Positions 1-11,900 are shown, numbered from the stretch's first letter. The stretch is 43,825 bases of DNA from Chrysochromulina tobinii (GCA_001275005.1 JWZX01002079.1:1-43825); one strand, 5' to 3'. The notes: generated from the sequence alone by a model not told the origin. A program made the numbers and translations.

Positions 1-152
1 CGCCATCACCGCCACCGTCGCCGCCACCGTCGCCGCCACCGTCGCCGCCGTCGTCCCCTCCACCTTCACCGCCGCCTTCACCACCGCCTTCTCCGCCACC
101 ATCGCCATCCCCGTCCCCACCGCCCTCGCCGCCTCCGTCTCCACCGCCGCCC
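1..152. repeat. Low-complexity GC-rich trinucleotide-like tract at the left edge
   Basis: Interspersed CCGCCACCGTCG-type units fill the first 152 bases. On the minus strand they extend the membrane-protein frame as Gly-Gly-Gly-Asp/Glu. On the plus strand they read Ser-Pro-Pro-Pro. The window begins inside the tract. Confidence 0.85.
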
Positions 153-2175
153 TGATTTCCGTAGTATTCCGTAGCATTCCGTAGTATTCCGTTGTATTCG
201 CCTTCTTCGTCGCCTCCGGCCTTCTCTGTCTCTTTTGCAGGCTTGTTTTTCCGCTTAGCTCTGACCCGAATTCCGTCGATGCCCACCTCTGCTATTCCGT
301 GAATGCTCTGCATAGAGATTGACAGCTCCTCGACCTGCGGTACGTTGCTGCCAGTCCAAGCCAGTCTGAGGCTGTCGGGGCACAACGGATGGTGCCACGA
401 AGACTCGAGGATCAGCCTCCCGTCCTCTCGCGCCCTCTCGAACCAGCTCTCTGAATCCCTCCCATGGACGAGTTGAAAACCTGCATTCCCAGGCTCTGTC
501 AAAAGTGTCGCGTTTCGAGCTCCCAAGTGCAAATCGGACTCGACATGAAAGTAGTAGCTGACTCCCAAGGCATTGAGCCGCAGAGTGAAGGAGCTATGCT
601 TCTGTCTGGGATGAGGATGCGACCCATCGCCCCCTGCGCCAAAGTCATCGACGATCGCTTCCTCTGGATCTATGTGCCCTGCACGCAGCTGATAAAAGAT
701 GTCGATAGATTGCACTTCGAGGGTTCTCCCGAAGAGTACCTTCACTGTGGGCGACGGGATGCGTCTCGGCAGCCACACGATCTCCTCAACACTCGTGCAT
801 CGATCTGCTGGACCGATCAGCTGGCATGGCTGGCCGAGTGCGCAGGCTAGCGTTTGAAGCCGGGGATCAGTAAAAAAAGCGTCCGTAGCCCAGACGTCGT
901 CCCACAAGAGCTGCTGATGAGTGAAGGACCTCAACTTACTCGCGAACCAACCTGTGACTGGCCCAAGGTTCGGGATAGGCACGCCCATAGTGGAAAGCAA
1001 GAGCATCGGGTCCAGAAGAGTCGAAGGGTGGAACGTATTCACCAACAGGACGAGATTCAAGGCCGTCACGAGCGCCTTGGCTGGGGAAGCACGCGCCATG
1101 ATGCCCGCACCGTCGATTCGGATTACCCCCCACTTCACGTACGAGTTTAGAGTTGCATGGCTGGAACGCGATGCTGAATCATCCCCGTGCACATCCACCT
1201 GCCCAGAGAAGACCAAGCCAAACGCTCGGAGAGTCTGCACGACATTCTCGGCAGCCATGCCGCTAGACTCCGCAAAGTTGCGCTTCGCGGATACGAGCTG
1301 CGCATAGGCGCTGCGAGACGAAGTTCATGCGTGAGCACCTGGAATCAAGGCGCGGCGTGAAGCAGGGAGATGTTTGGCAGCCCCTTCACACGCACCTGAT
1401 GAACAAGCCGAACTGTAGGACTTCGACCAGCATCCAGGTGGCCGTATCCAATAGCGGGACGAGCGTGCAAAAGCTCATCAGCAAAGCTGCAGCTGGCGGC
1501 AGGGTGCGAACCTGTCGTGAAAAACGATTGCAAAATGAGTCGACAAGGGATGCGCTGCGGCAACAGGCTTTGGGGGTGGCGGAGCTGATCGATGATGCAT
1601 ACCGCCTTGTGTAGAGCCTTTAGTTGCTTGACAGCTGCCCAGCCCGCTGCTAACTGGATGCTAATCGCCAAGGCAGACTTCAGGTACGGCATCATCGGAT
1701 CGCAGAGCTCTGCACATTTTCGACGCCACTCACGACAGCTGAACCTCTCGCCAGCAGTGTCCCGTACTGCCAAAAAGAGATTTTCGGAATCCGAAAAGAC
1801 CCCAGTATCTTTCAGTGCCTCCTCGTCGTTTGCACTGGGCTTGGGATCAGCTGGTGCGAGGGGCGACACGAGATAGCCAATGACCCCGATTGTCGAGATT
1901 GCAAATGCCGCCGCAACGGCGTACGCTTTGTAGCCTGCCTCGTGGCACAGCACTGCAACCAGGAAAGGCACTGAGATGGCTCCCAGCAGGCATAATGTTC
2001 CCCATATCCAACGCTCCACGGAGGACAAATCGCAATAGGGTGTCTCTTGACGGCTCCTGCGCGTGCGCTGCCCGCGCTCGCCTTTGTGGTCTAGCAGGGT
2101 CTGTGTTTCCGACTCTGCCGCCTGCACCTGGGCCTGAGGCGCTGGCAGATGCGTGGGAGTCGGAAGTGCTTCCAT
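1..2175 (-). CDS. Multi-pass membrane protein, function unknown, three exons, 3' end off the window
   Basis: I read this as exons 2175-1603, 1511-1396 and 1310-1 (at least 666 residues). The ATG at 2175 is the first in-frame ATG; the frame is open a little further upstream but only with a GTG. Residues about 56-78 and 84-104 are hydrophobic helices (WIWGTLCLLGAISVPFLVAV and a second one), another hydrophobic stretch spans the exon 2 segment (MSFCTLVPLL, LQFGLFI), and a fourth (ALVTALNLVLLVNTF) lies in exon 3. Exon 3 then stays open for about 1.3 kb and ends in a Gly/Asp/Glu-rich tail at the window edge. I do not recognise the family. Both introns have GT-AG ends and restore one frame, which is the main support. 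The opposite strand at 3-155 reads Pro-Ser repeats to a stop, but it has no coherent upstream exon here. Confidence 0.6.
159..198. repeat. Four 10-bp direct repeats
   Basis: The unit CCGTAGTATT occurs four times in a row, with one change in the second and one in the fourth copy. It lies inside the membrane-protein exon 3 just before the Gly-rich tail. As 10 is not a multiple of three, each copy is read in a different frame. Confidence 0.85.
1311..1395 (-). other. Intron 2 of the membrane-protein gene (85 bp)
   Basis: On the minus strand it begins GTGCGTGTGAAG and ends CTCGTCTCGCAG read as CTTCGTCTCGCAG. The nearer AG (TTGATTCCAG) would put a TGA in frame, so the later acceptor is chosen. Splicing joins an AG overhang to C and gives LFIS-AYAQ in one frame. 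Confidence 0.6.
1512..1602 (-). other. Intron 1 of the membrane-protein gene (91 bp)
   Basis: On the minus strand the donor is GCG|GTATGC and the acceptor is TTTTTCACGACAG|GTT, with a good pyrimidine tract. Phase 0 splicing replaces a dead-end frame with a hydrophobic segment that continues into exon 3. Confidence 0.65.
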
Positions 2176-2815
2176 GTTCACACGCAGCTCGACGTGCTCA
2201 CGCAGCTGGACGTGAGCAGCCTCGCGGGGGCGTAAGACGCGATGCACAAATGAGCACTGCTTGTGTGCTAGGAGGGAGGAGGATCCGGGACGGACCTGGC
2301 CTTGAGCGAATTTGTGTTGGATGTCCGCGCCCCGAAAAGACGTGATCTATTTTTAGAATTGTTATGCTTTCGCCCACGGGCTGATGAAGTTCGCAATCAT
2401 TCGTACGTACGTACGGCATCCCCCTTCGCCTCTCCACCTTCGGCCCCGACCGACCGACCGACCGACTCGGTCGGGATTTTCATGGCGGCAACTCCCTGGT
2501 TTTTTGCATTGTTGGCGTGCCTTGGCCATGCTGGCTGGTGGTGCACAGCAACTCCAACTGAACTCCCTGTGTGAAGACTAACGTAAGGACGGGAGTAAGT
2601 TAGGACTTAGCTCTTAGGTGCAGCGACCAGCGCCAGACCCCCGCCTCTCTACTTTGAGCTCTCAAAGAGAACTGTGACAAAGCCAAGTTTAACACTTGAC
2701 TCCAACTGTCCAATTAACATTTCATCAAAGCCGCAAAAGCGCAGTGCTGCGCCATTGAGAGTGAGTCCGGCCTCGGCATGACGGCAGACGGCACGCACGG
2801 CTCCGGCTTTACGCC
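2176..2815. other. Intergenic region upstream of the membrane-protein gene
   Basis: This 640-bp gap lies between the membrane-protein start and the 3' end of the SAM-GTPase gene, so it should hold the membrane-protein promoter. I see a GTACGTACGTACG run near 2403, a CCGA microsatellite at about 2446-2467 and a small AT-rich patch near 2350. No recognisable gene. Confidence 0.6.
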
Positions 2816-5800
2816 TTACGCCCGTGACTCCGTCTTGACCGCGGAGCCGGAAGTGCCCGCGGCGCTCGCGTGTGGCGGCACGTTCTCGACGGCGGCGAGG
2901 GTCTCGTCAATAGGCACTTCGTCGTCGTCGTCGAGCTCGATGGCCTCTTGCTGCTGCTTGGCTCGCTTGGCTTGGCGGCGCTGCTCGGTCACGTCCACGA
3001 GCTCCTCGTCCTCGTCGCCGTCGGCGGCGCCGTCGGCAGCGCCCTCGCCGCCGCCGCCGTCGCCACCGCCGCTGCCACCGCCGCCGCTGCCATCGCCGCC
3101 GCCGCCTCTGTCGCCGCGGCCGCCCTCGGCGCCGCCACCCTCGACGAGGCGGCGGACGGCATTCTTTGTCTCAAGCAGTGCGGCGGCCACGTGGGGCACG
3201 AGCGCGCGTCGCGCCTGCACGGTGCCCTCCTCCATCTCGTCCCACAGCGGCGAGTAGGCGGTGCGCATCGCGGCACGCGCTGCCTGCACCACGTCCGCGC
3301 GGAGCGTTTGGCCGATGCCGTCCGAGAGCGCTTGCATCTTGGACACGACGCCGTCAGTGGCCGTCTGGAACATTTTTGGAGCCGCGCGCTCCACGTGAGC
3401 CTCCAGCTTGGCCACGCGCCGACGGTGCGAGCCCGTTCCCGCCTCGGCGGTGGCGTCGTCGTAGCCCGGGGTCATCTCGGTCTGCACGGCGGGCTCCATC
3501 GAGCGCGAGAGGTCGCGCTGCTGCTTCTGCGCGGCAGTTTTGATTTCGGCCACCTTTGCATGCAAAGAGGCCAGCAGGCTGTCGGTCTGGGCGCCGCTGA
3601 GCGCGGACGAGGCGCTGTCGGGCACTCTGGCCGCCGCCAGCCGCGTAAGCAGAGCGGGGTGGAAGGCGCCAAGCGACCCTTGGAGGCTTTGCCGCAGGCC
3701 GTCGAGTGTAGAGGACAGTCCCGTCAGGAAGGAGCGCTCCCACTGCGTCGCGACCGCCTTGAAGATCGGCTCGACGAGCTGCTCGTTCATGTTGATGCGG
3801 AAGACGCCGTGACGGCGCGTGGTCGCCTTGTACGTGGCCCAATGCAATCCACCCTCGTTGACCGAAATGCCCCACTTGGCCGCGGTCTCGACGGCGGCCG
3901 TCTTGGCTGACGAGGCACCTTCGTGGAGCTTGGGCGCTACGTCCTCGGCAAAGGCCTTGCGGATGCGGGCCTCGGCCGCCTTGGTGTGCTGCTCGAGTTC
4001 GCCGCTGAGAGTCGCCGCCTGCTCATCGAAGGCAGCCTTGGCTGCGTCGCGCACGCTCTGGGGCAGTCGCGCCTCGTGGTTGAGTAGCGAGAGTAGCGAG
4101 AGGGCGAAGTCGCGCATCGCCTCGCATCGGCGGAGCGAGAGTGCCTTGCGCCGCACGAGCGCCTGCCGTTGCACGTGCCGGATGAGCGGCGGCAGCTGCG
4201 TGTCCTCAAGCTCGGCCCACACACGTGCGGGCCCATCGGCCGGCCGCAGACCGCGGAGCTTTTGGTACTCCACAGACGAAACAGTAAAGACCGGGAGCGA
4301 GTGCTTTGCAGCCAACCGGTCGGCGCCCGCGACGCCCTCGCCGGCGTCGCGCGCCATCTCGCGCAGCCCTGCCTTGAAGTCGAGAGCGAGCCGGCGCGCC
4401 GTGTACGCGTTGCGGGCACGCGCGCATTCGCGTAGTGAGGTGCCCGGCGGCAGCGCTAGCGCCCGCAGCGCCTCGGCGCGCTCGATGACGTCCGATTGCG
4501 TCGCGATGAATGCGAGCGAGCCGAACTGTCCGTCCATGAGCAGCTGCCGACGGAACTGCTCGCCGAGCAGGTCCTTGGCCGTCTTGTCGTTCACCGCGCG
4601 CACGATGTTCGACACGATCCACACGGCGTCGGCCTCCTTGAAGCGCCTCTTGACGACGGCATCACGCGCGCTGTTGTCGTCATGCACTCCGGGCGCGTCC
4701 ACGAGCACTGCGCCCGTCTTGAGGCTGTCCCAGCGGCGCGAGTACAGGCGCACCTGCTTCACGATCGGCCAGTACGAGCCGCCGTGCACGTCCTTGAGCG
4801 AGTCCATGTAGCGCTCGCACTTGCGCCGGAAGGCGACGGACTCCTTCGCGCTCTCGTGCATGGTCGTCGAGAGCGCGTGCGTGATCGCGCGCACGCCGCG
4901 CAGCTTCGCCTTCAGTGACTCGAGCGTCGGGTTGTCGTAGATCACGCGCCCACCCGGCCCCGTTCGATCGGTGCGCACGCGCGAGTGCGTGAACTCGTCG
5001 CCGTAGACGGCGTACACCTTGCACCACGAGCCGTACGCCATCGAATCTTCGGCGACTGAGAGGCTGACCTTGCCTTCGTTTGGACCGTCGTTGGGCGTCA
5101 GGTCGTCGAGCAGATCGGAGAGCTCCTTGTCCCACTCCTCCTTGGTGAGGAATTCGATCTCGGCGCGGTACTCGGGCGTGCGCACCGGGTCGGAGTCCTC
5201 ATACCGCATCTCGATGAGGCAAGCCGTGCATGCACGCATGCCATTGGTGGGCAGGATCGACGCCTCGCCCAGCATCGCGTTGAGCAGCGTCGACTTGCCA
5301 GCGCCCGTGTTGCCAACCACGACAATCGAGACGCTGGGCAGCTCTTCGCTCTGCGCGCGCAGCGCGGCGAGCTCACGCAACCGGCTCGCACGGACCTCGC
5401 TCGTCGCCCAACCCTGGTGCTCGGGTTTGGTCAGCAGCTTCTCGAGCGCGCCGCCCGCCCATCGGCAGAGGCCAAGCGCGTAGGCCTCGTCGTGCAGCGC
5501 TTGGTCGCACGTCGCAGAGTCGATGGGCGCCGCGTGCAGCACGTCGGCGCTCGGGACGTCAGCCGAGCTGGAGGCGGATGATGAGCCGGTCGACGTGGCC
5601 GCAGATGAGGATGAGCCGAGGGCTGCTGACGAAGATGAGGCAGCACCAGTGGAGGAGGAGCCAGTGACGTTCGACTTCGCCTTATCGAGCAGCAGCGTGA
5701 GCTTGCGCTTTCGCCCGAAGACTGTCACTTTGAGCGCGGATGCAGCTTCATCGGAGGACATTGAGAGCAGCGCCGCGCCGTCGATCGAGCTCTCTCGGGC

Positions 5801-5899
5801 GGCGTCGGCGGCCGTGTTGACCCATTCCTCCTCAGGGAGGTGCGCGTGCAGCCAAGAGGCGACGTCGGCGGGTTTCGAAGCGGACGTCAGCGCGTCCAT
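2816..5899 (-). CDS. SAM domain plus SLIP-GC/dynamin-like GTPase, probably nuclear
   Basis: This is a 1027-residue single-exon protein. Residues 12-75 form a SAM-like helical domain (VASWLHAHLPEEEW ... GRKRKLTLLLDKAK). After a Ser-rich linker comes a large GTPase: P-loop GNTGAGKS at 196-203, switch/G2 region ILPTNGMRACTA at 215-226, G3 DAPG at 401-404 and G4 TQSD at 467-470. The ILPT-x-x-MRACTA pattern and the SNI-R...NDK...LL stretch before G4 resemble nuclear GTPase SLIP-GC (NUGGC) and the wider dynamin superfamily. The helical C-terminal half is followed by a Gly-rich tract, a basic KRAKQQQ stretch, an acidic IELDDDDE segment (SUMO-interaction-like) and a terminal V-K-T-E (sumoylation-like). 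These suggest a nuclear location by inference. It is a paralogue, in its GTPase part, of the divergent neighbour starting at 5954. The substrate is unknown; NUGGC relatives are poorly characterised. Confidence 0.85.
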   Translation of the reverse strand: MDALTSASKPADVASWLHAHLPEEEWVNTAADAARESSIDGAALLSMSSDEAASALKVTVFGRKRKLTLLLDKAKSNVTGSSSTGAASSSSAALGSSSSAATSTGSSSASSSADVPSADVLHAAPIDSATCDQALHDEAYALGLCRWAGGALEKLLTKPEHQGWATSEVRASRLRELAALRAQSEELPSVSIVVVGNTGAGKSTLLNAMLGEASILPTNGMRACTACLIEMRYEDSDPVRTPEYRAEIEFLTKEEWDKELSDLLDDLTPNDGPNEGKVSLSVAEDSMAYGSWCKVYAVYGDEFTHSRVRTDRTGPGGRVIYDNPTLESLKAKLRGVRAITHALSTTMHESAKESVAFRRKCERYMDSLKDVHGGSYWPIVKQVRLYSRRWDSLKTGAVLVDAPGVHDDNSARDAVVKRRFKEADAVWIVSNIVRAVNDKTAKDLLGEQFRRQLLMDGQFGSLAFIATQSDVIERAEALRALALPPGTSLRECARARNAYTARRLALDFKAGLREMARDAGEGVAGADRLAAKHSLPVFTVSSVEYQKLRGLRPADGPARVWAELEDTQLPPLIRHVQRQALVRRKALSLRRCEAMRDFALSLLSLLNHEARLPQSVRDAAKAAFDEQAATLSGELEQHTKAAEARIRKAFAEDVAPKLHEGASSAKTAAVETAAKWGISVNEGGLHWATYKATTRRHGVFRINMNEQLVEPIFKAVATQWERSFLTGLSSTLDGLRQSLQGSLGAFHPALLTRLAAARVPDSASSALSGAQTDSLLASLHAKVAEIKTAAQKQQRDLSRSMEPAVQTEMTPGYDDATAEAGTGSHRRRVAKLEAHVERAAPKMFQTATDGVVSKMQALSDGIGQTLRADVVQAARAAMRTAYSPLWDEMEEGTVQARRALVPHVAAALLETKNAVRRLVEGGGAEGGRGDRGGGGDGSGGGGSGGGDGGGGEGAADGAADGDEDEELVDVTEQRRQAKRAKQQQEAIELDDDDEVPIDETLAAVENVPPHASAAGTSGSAVKTESRA

Positions 5900-5953
5900 G
5901 GGTCAGCGCGTCCAAGTTCGCGCCTCTTCGCAAACGCGATCGCCAAGCCCGCC
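5900..5953. promoter_or_regulatory. 54-bp space between two divergent GTPase start codons
   Basis: The ATG of the minus-strand SAM-GTPase (5899) and the ATG of the plus-strand FHA-GTPase (5954) face away from each other with only 54 bp between. Any promoter must be shared or overlap the genes. No TATA-like motif is evident. If an upstream start or leader intron exists for either gene, the transcripts would overlap. The regulatory role is inferred from geometry alone. Confidence 0.45.
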
Positions 5954-8900
5954 ATGCAGTCGTGCTTCCTGGAGCTCTTCAATCCATCGGCCGCGAAGCC
6001 GGGCCTGCCAGCCGTCATCGTCATCCCTGCGAACGGGGAGGTCACCATCGGCCGCGAAGGCACGGCAGTCCTGGATCCTGGTTTTGGCGCTCACGCCGAG
6101 GAGTGGAAGAAGGCGTTGCTCTCCCGCCAGCATGCTCGTTTGACCAACTTCGGCACGCCTCAGATCACGGACCTGAGCCTCAACGGCTGCGAAGTGGACG
6201 GCGCCAGCTTGGCCAAGAATGTACCCACGGAGTTGCGTGAGGGTTCCACCATCATCTTCGGGACGCGGGGTCCGCCGAAGAAGCCCGAATACGTAGAAGC
6301 CCTCGCAAAGCGCAGCTGGATTCATTCGCACTGCAAGTACGTGTTCCACATAGGGCCGCCCCCGCCTTCGCACGAAGCGCCTCCTGCGGCGGCTGCGGCT
6401 GCGAGCACACCCCTGCCTAGCACGCAGGCCTCGAACAGTCAGCGTGACGCCGAGGAAGTCGCCGAGTGTGAGAGGGACCGCCAGCCCTTCGTCTCGCCAC
6501 AGACCGCGTTTGCGGGCGCCGCTGCGACGCCCTCCGTGCCGCCGGCGACCATGCCAGCAGAAGAGGCCGAGATGCACACGGAGCAGGTGATGGACGTCGA
6601 CGCAGACGATGCTGCCGCCGACGCTGCCGCCGATGCTGCCGCCGACATGGCACTCGGCGACTCTCCCGAGGCACGCGCGCTCGCGGTGGCGTGCGGTCTG
6701 CGCGTGAGCGTGGCGGCGCACGCGTCGGCGGAGGAGCTCGAGGCCGCCGTGAACGCCGTTGGGCGCGGTCTCAAGACGCTCGAAGTCGAGCTGAGCGCGG
6801 AGAAGGCGGCCGCGGCCGAGGAGCTCAGCTCACTCAACAAGGCGCTCGAGGCGGCCTCGCAGGAGGCTGCGCGGCGCGGAACCTCGACTGGCGAGGCGCG
6901 CGCGCGATGGCGGGCGACGGTCGGCGCCAGCCTGCTGCGCGGCGCGCACGAACCCGCCGTCGAGGCCTCGCTGCGCGTCGCGAGGGACGTGCAGCAAGCG
7001 GCGTGCACGCTCCTCGCAGTGCGGAGCGACACGCTTCTCGCGCTGCATCAGGCGCGGCTCGCCCAGCTGCAGAAGCGCGTTGGTGCTCTGCTGTACGCCG
7101 ATCGGCGACTCGAGGAGCGCGCGCACGATGACTACTCGGAGCGGCTGGAAAGCGGCGTGAGCGCTTTCCAGGAGACGCTCGAGAAGCCTGACGACTTCGA
7201 CTGCGACGAGTGTCGGTACGAGCGACGCAACTATGGGTACCGCGGCCGGTTCAGCGGCCGGTACTACGACGACGACGACGACGACGACGACGACTACGAC
7301 GACGACAACGACTGCGACTGCTGGATGGCGTCCAACTCGTACGCCTGTGTCGACGAGCTCATCACAACGGCAACGACGATCCTTGGCGAGATCAAGATGG
7401 CGTTCCATGATGGTGAAGATGAGGAAGATGAGGACGAGGAGGACGAGGAGGATGAGGAGGACGAGGAGGGCGAAGAGGACGAGGAGGGCGAGGGGGGCGA
7501 GGAGGGTGAGGGCGAGGAGGAGGACGAGCGCAGCGTCGCGCGCAAGCAGGCCAAGCAAGCTCGCCGCGCGACCCGGATGGCCGACCGGCCACTCCGCGCG
7601 GCCATCCGTCTCTTCATCTTCACGGCGGGGCTCGACGAGGCGATTCGGGAGGTGAGCAGCGAGCTGGAGGATTCGTCGTCGTTGCGAACAAAGAGTCGCT
7701 TCTGCGTCGTCATCAAGGCCCTCGGTGAGCTTTGGTCGGAGGTGGTGCTCGAGCTGCCACGCGAGCCGCGAGTGTACTTACGCCCATGGTTCAGTCACAT
7801 TCCTGTAGCAGGCTCCAGCGAAGGCCGCGGCGGCGGCGGCAAAGGTGCCGGCAAGGGCGGCTTCGGCAAAGGTGCCGGCAAAGGTGCCGGCAAGGGCGGC
7901 GTCGGCAAAGGTGCCGGCAAAGGTGGCGGCAAGGGCGGCGGTAAAGGCGGCGGTACGGGTGGCGTATCTGACGACGGCGGCGCATTGGGCAAGGGCGGGC
8001 GGCTTAGCGGTGGCCTACCCGAACCGCTCTCGGATGCCCTCGCGGCATGCTCGAGCGAGATCGAGGAATGCTTGCGCGTTGCTGACCATAGTGGATCAAC
8101 CTCGCAAGCGCCTGTTGGAGCGAAGTCAATCACGAAGTTGGAGGGCCTGTTCAAGGAGCAGCTCGTGCCGCAGGTGCGCCTGCCGTGGCGGCACCCCGAG
8201 TTCCGGCGCATCCTCGACGGCGTACCGGCAGACGGTGACGCGCTCAACGAGCCGCGAGCCGCGAGCAAGGCGCGGCTGCTCAAGCTCAAGCAGCTCGCCG
8301 CTGCAGCCGACGAGAGTGAACGCGAGCAGTACTTTGTGCAGATGGGCCATCTTGCCGACCATCTCGGAATGGCCCATGAGGCTGCCGAGGCGTTCTTTGC
8401 CCGTGGCGCACCGCAGAGCGCGATGATGCGTCTCGCGAGCGCCACGGGAAGTTTTGCGAGCTGGTCCAAGAAGGGCAGCAGCCCTGTGACCTTGGCGCTG
8501 CGCACTGCGGACTTTCGATCGCTCGCACCTCTCGCACCGGCGCTGCCGGAGCTGCTCGTGAAGATGACGCCCTCGGAGACGGTGCTGCAGGATGCCGTTG
8601 TGGCCGGGCTGGGCAGTGCGAGTCTCCTCGCACCAGGCGGTGTGCGCAAGACGAGCCCCGCCGAGCTTGTTCAGATCCTTGGGCTTTGCCTGCGCTCGCC
8701 CGCGCTCCAGCTCACCCCAGCCGCCGTCGAGCAGTGTCTCATGGCGATCGCTTCAAAGCCCGAGCTCTTCCCGCGCCTGACCGATGCGCTCGAGACATGG
8801 AGGATCACGGGCTCTCGTGCGGCGTCGGATGGCAAGTGGATGGCCCCGCTCGGGCCGCATCGGTGGGCTGCGATCATCCTCGCAGCCATCCGAGCGCTCG

Positions 8901-11900
8901 CCTCGAAGCTGCATACCGGCAAGCTCACGTTCGGCGCCGACGCGAACATCCTGACGAGCAGCTACACTCTCCTCGGCCTCATAGATGCCGCCACGGACGC
9001 CTCTGGCAGCTCATCCTACCGCAACCAGCTGACGAGCCTCGTCATCGACGCCAAGCTGCTGAGCGGGAAGCTCGCGTTTGGGGCCGACGTGTACTTGCTC
9101 AGCATCAAGGAGAAGTATGGCACGCTCACTCCGGACGAGCGGTTGGCCCCGTGGTTCCGGCGGCTGCTCGGCGCGGCCATCGAGGAGGCCAACCGGAATG
9201 TGCCCGCGGCACCGGCACCGTTGCCTCTGGAGCCCGCGTCGCTGCCGCCGCTCAAGGGCTACGCCATACAAGTAGAGTTGGGCACTCAGTCATCACTGGG
9301 TTCAGTCATCGCTTGCGGTTGTTCCCCTTGCAAAGCAGCCAAGGACTTTCTCCAAAGCCAAACCGAAATTCAGAAAACCTTCAACGGCGAACGCTGTGTC
9401 CACGGCGGCCACCTGCATACTGTGCTGACCGCGGCTGCCAAACGTCCCAAGGTTCCCGCTGATGCGACCTTTAGAGTGACTGTGAGCAGTAAGGCCACTC
9501 GCGTCAACGGCAAGCTCCATGTCGTCAAGGATGTGCCCGGCGCCAAGTCTGCGGCGGAGCTCCAGGCACGCGCGAGCTCGGATCGTGCGCGCGCGCTGCA
9601 GCGCGCGGAGCAAGTGCGCGCGCGCGACGTGGCCATCGCGAGTCGTGCTGTCGAGCTCACCAAGGTGGCGGCGTTGCAGGAGCTCGAGGAGCGCCTCGTG
9701 CAGCTGCTCGAGGAGCGCACGCGGCACGCGCCCCTCGACGTGGCCGGTTTCGTCAAAATCTGCAGCGCGCTGCGCACGGGCGACGACGACCTCGCCGATG
9801 CGAGCGTGCGCGAGCTCGAGGGCGGCACCGGCGCTGGTGGTGCCACCGGCGCCGGTGGTGCCGGTGGTGCCGGTGGTGGCGGCGGCGCGGAAGCGGCGGC
9901 GGCCTCGGCGGCGGCTCCGGCGAGCGGCTGCACGGCTGCCGACGCCGACATGGACGAAGCCCTGCAGGACAGCGAGTCGATCATAAGGTGGGTCGCCTCC
10001 TTTTTCGCGCCTTCGGAGCGGTCGGCCGTCGCGCAGTCTGTCCGCGAGAATGAGGTCGATGATCTCGAGGTGCTGATGAGCATGAGCCACGCAGACTGTG
10101 CGCAGGTCCTCTTCGGGAAGCGCGCCGCGGCGACGACGGCGGAGGAGGCGCGCGATCCGGAGGAGGCGCGCGAGCGCTTCGTCCCCCTCTTCTGGGAGCG
10201 CTTCGTGGCCGTGCGTCGCCTGTGGCTCGCGCTGCAGCGACGCAAGGCGGCCGCGGAGGCGGCCACGGGCGCTGGTGGTGCGCGAGCGTGGCCAGTGGTG
10301 CCGGTAGGCGTGCCCGAGGTGGTGCAGTGGCTCGAGCAGTGCGGCGAGCATGGTGCGGACAGCATGCGTGATCCGTCGCGTCGACTCAACTTTGATGAGG
10401 CGAAGATGCATGCATTGCATTTGGACGGCGCTGTACTGAGCTCCCTCGCGCACGATGAGTGGATGGCCCTCGCGCAGTCGTCGCTTCTCTCGGCCTCGGC
10501 GTCGCTGGCAGAGGAGCTGTGGACGCGACTGCAGCCGTGCGCGGCACTCTCGAAGGCGATGCCCTCGCGCGTGGTCGACGTTCTGCCTCTGTCGTCGGCC
10601 GAGCCCCTCAAAGTGGTCGTGTGCGGTGGCACGGGCGCCGGTAAGTCGACGCTCATCAACGCGCTGCTCGGGTGCACCATCCTGCCCACCAGCTGCATGC
10701 GTGCCTGCACCGCCGCGGTCATCGAGATGGCGTGGCCCGACGCGCAATGCGCCGCCACGTACGAGGCGCGCGTCGCTCTCTGCAGCGCCGAGGAGTGGCG
10801 CGAAGCACTCATCTCGGCGTGCGCAGCCGCCGTGGCGGCCGGCCGCGGCAAGTCGCCTCAGGTGGGCACGCACCGCGGTGCTGCGGACTGGAGTCGCGTG
10901 ACCTCATTCTACGGCACTGCATCAGTTGAGATCACTGCGGAGGCGCTCGTCGAGCCCGGGGCGTCCGAAGCGCTCGTCGAGACGCTCATGGGCCGCGCAG
11001 CCGCGCGCGGCCTGGGCACACAAGTCGTGCTGCGCGCAAGCGACGAAGTCGAGTTCGCGAAGCTCGTGCAGCCGTACGTGGACTCGTCTGACGAGGCCGA
11101 GAGCGGCGCCCTCTGGCCGCTCGTCCAGAGGGTGACGCTGCTGGGGCCATTCTCGCTGCTGAGTTGCGGGTTGTGTCTGTACGACGTTCCAGGCACGCAC
11201 GACGAGAACGCGGCGCGCGAGCGCGTGATGAAGAGCGTCATCGCGTCGGCGCACACGGTGCTGCTCACCTCCAACATCCGACGCGCGTGCAACGACAAGA
11301 GCGCCAAGGATCTGCTGCCGCTCGCACTGCGCCGCCTCCTCCTCGAGCGCGGCTGGGTTGGCGAGCTCGCCTTCGTCGCGTCGCAGAGCGACGTGTTCAA
11401 CCGCTCGGAGCTCATCGACAACCTGGGGCTGGCTGAGGACGCGAGCGCCCTCGACGCGGCGCTCGCGCGCAACGCGTTCACCAAGCTGGAGCTCACGAAG
11501 GACTTCACCAAGGGCGTGCATCTCGCCGCGCGAGCCGCAGCCAGCGGGGTAGGGGGATTGGGCAGCTCTGCGCACTGGCACAGGGTGCCGTTCAAGCTCC
11601 CCGTCTTCACAGTGAGCGCCGTCGAGCACAGCAAGCTCAATAAGGTGGGCTGCAGCGCAGCCGAGGACGGTGCGCAGGTCTTCACACGCCCAGAGGAGAC
11701 GGAGCTTCCGGCACTTCTATGCTTCCTTCGGTACGCCGCGCTCGCGCATCATCGGCGCGCGGCGGAGGCGGCGGAGGCGATGCGGGCGACGACTACAGAG
11801 TGTGGCGGTGTAGGGATCCCCGTGCTTGACAACGGCTTCCCTAAGGTACCTACGGTGGGCGACAAGGTCGTCGTGCTCTCGGCCTCGCGCTCATCCGCCT

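Noticed and set aside
3-155. Pro-Ser frame on the plus strand at the left edge ending in TGA
   Set aside because: It is possible as the end of an off-window gene, but the minus strand has a continuous exon through the region joined to upstream exons, so I preferred that reading.
903-931. Very short intron-like GTAAGT...CATCAGCAG on the minus strand
   Set aside because: About 29 bp is below any likely spliceosomal intron length, and the frame is open across it.
1147-1338. Short minus-strand frame (63 residues) in the first gene
   Set aside because: It is in another frame than the 1.3-kb exon and has no support; it overlaps the splice acceptor I propose.
2870-3910. 346-residue plus-strand frame over the SAM-GTPase gene
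   Set aside because: It is antisense to the coherent GTPase protein, and its Leu/Ala/Val repeats derive from the Gly-rich and acidic tail coded opposite.
9302-10873. Two long minus-strand frames (523 and 493 residues) inside the FHA-GTPase gene
   Set aside because: They show no family features and overlap each other; the plus strand carries a complete GTPase here.
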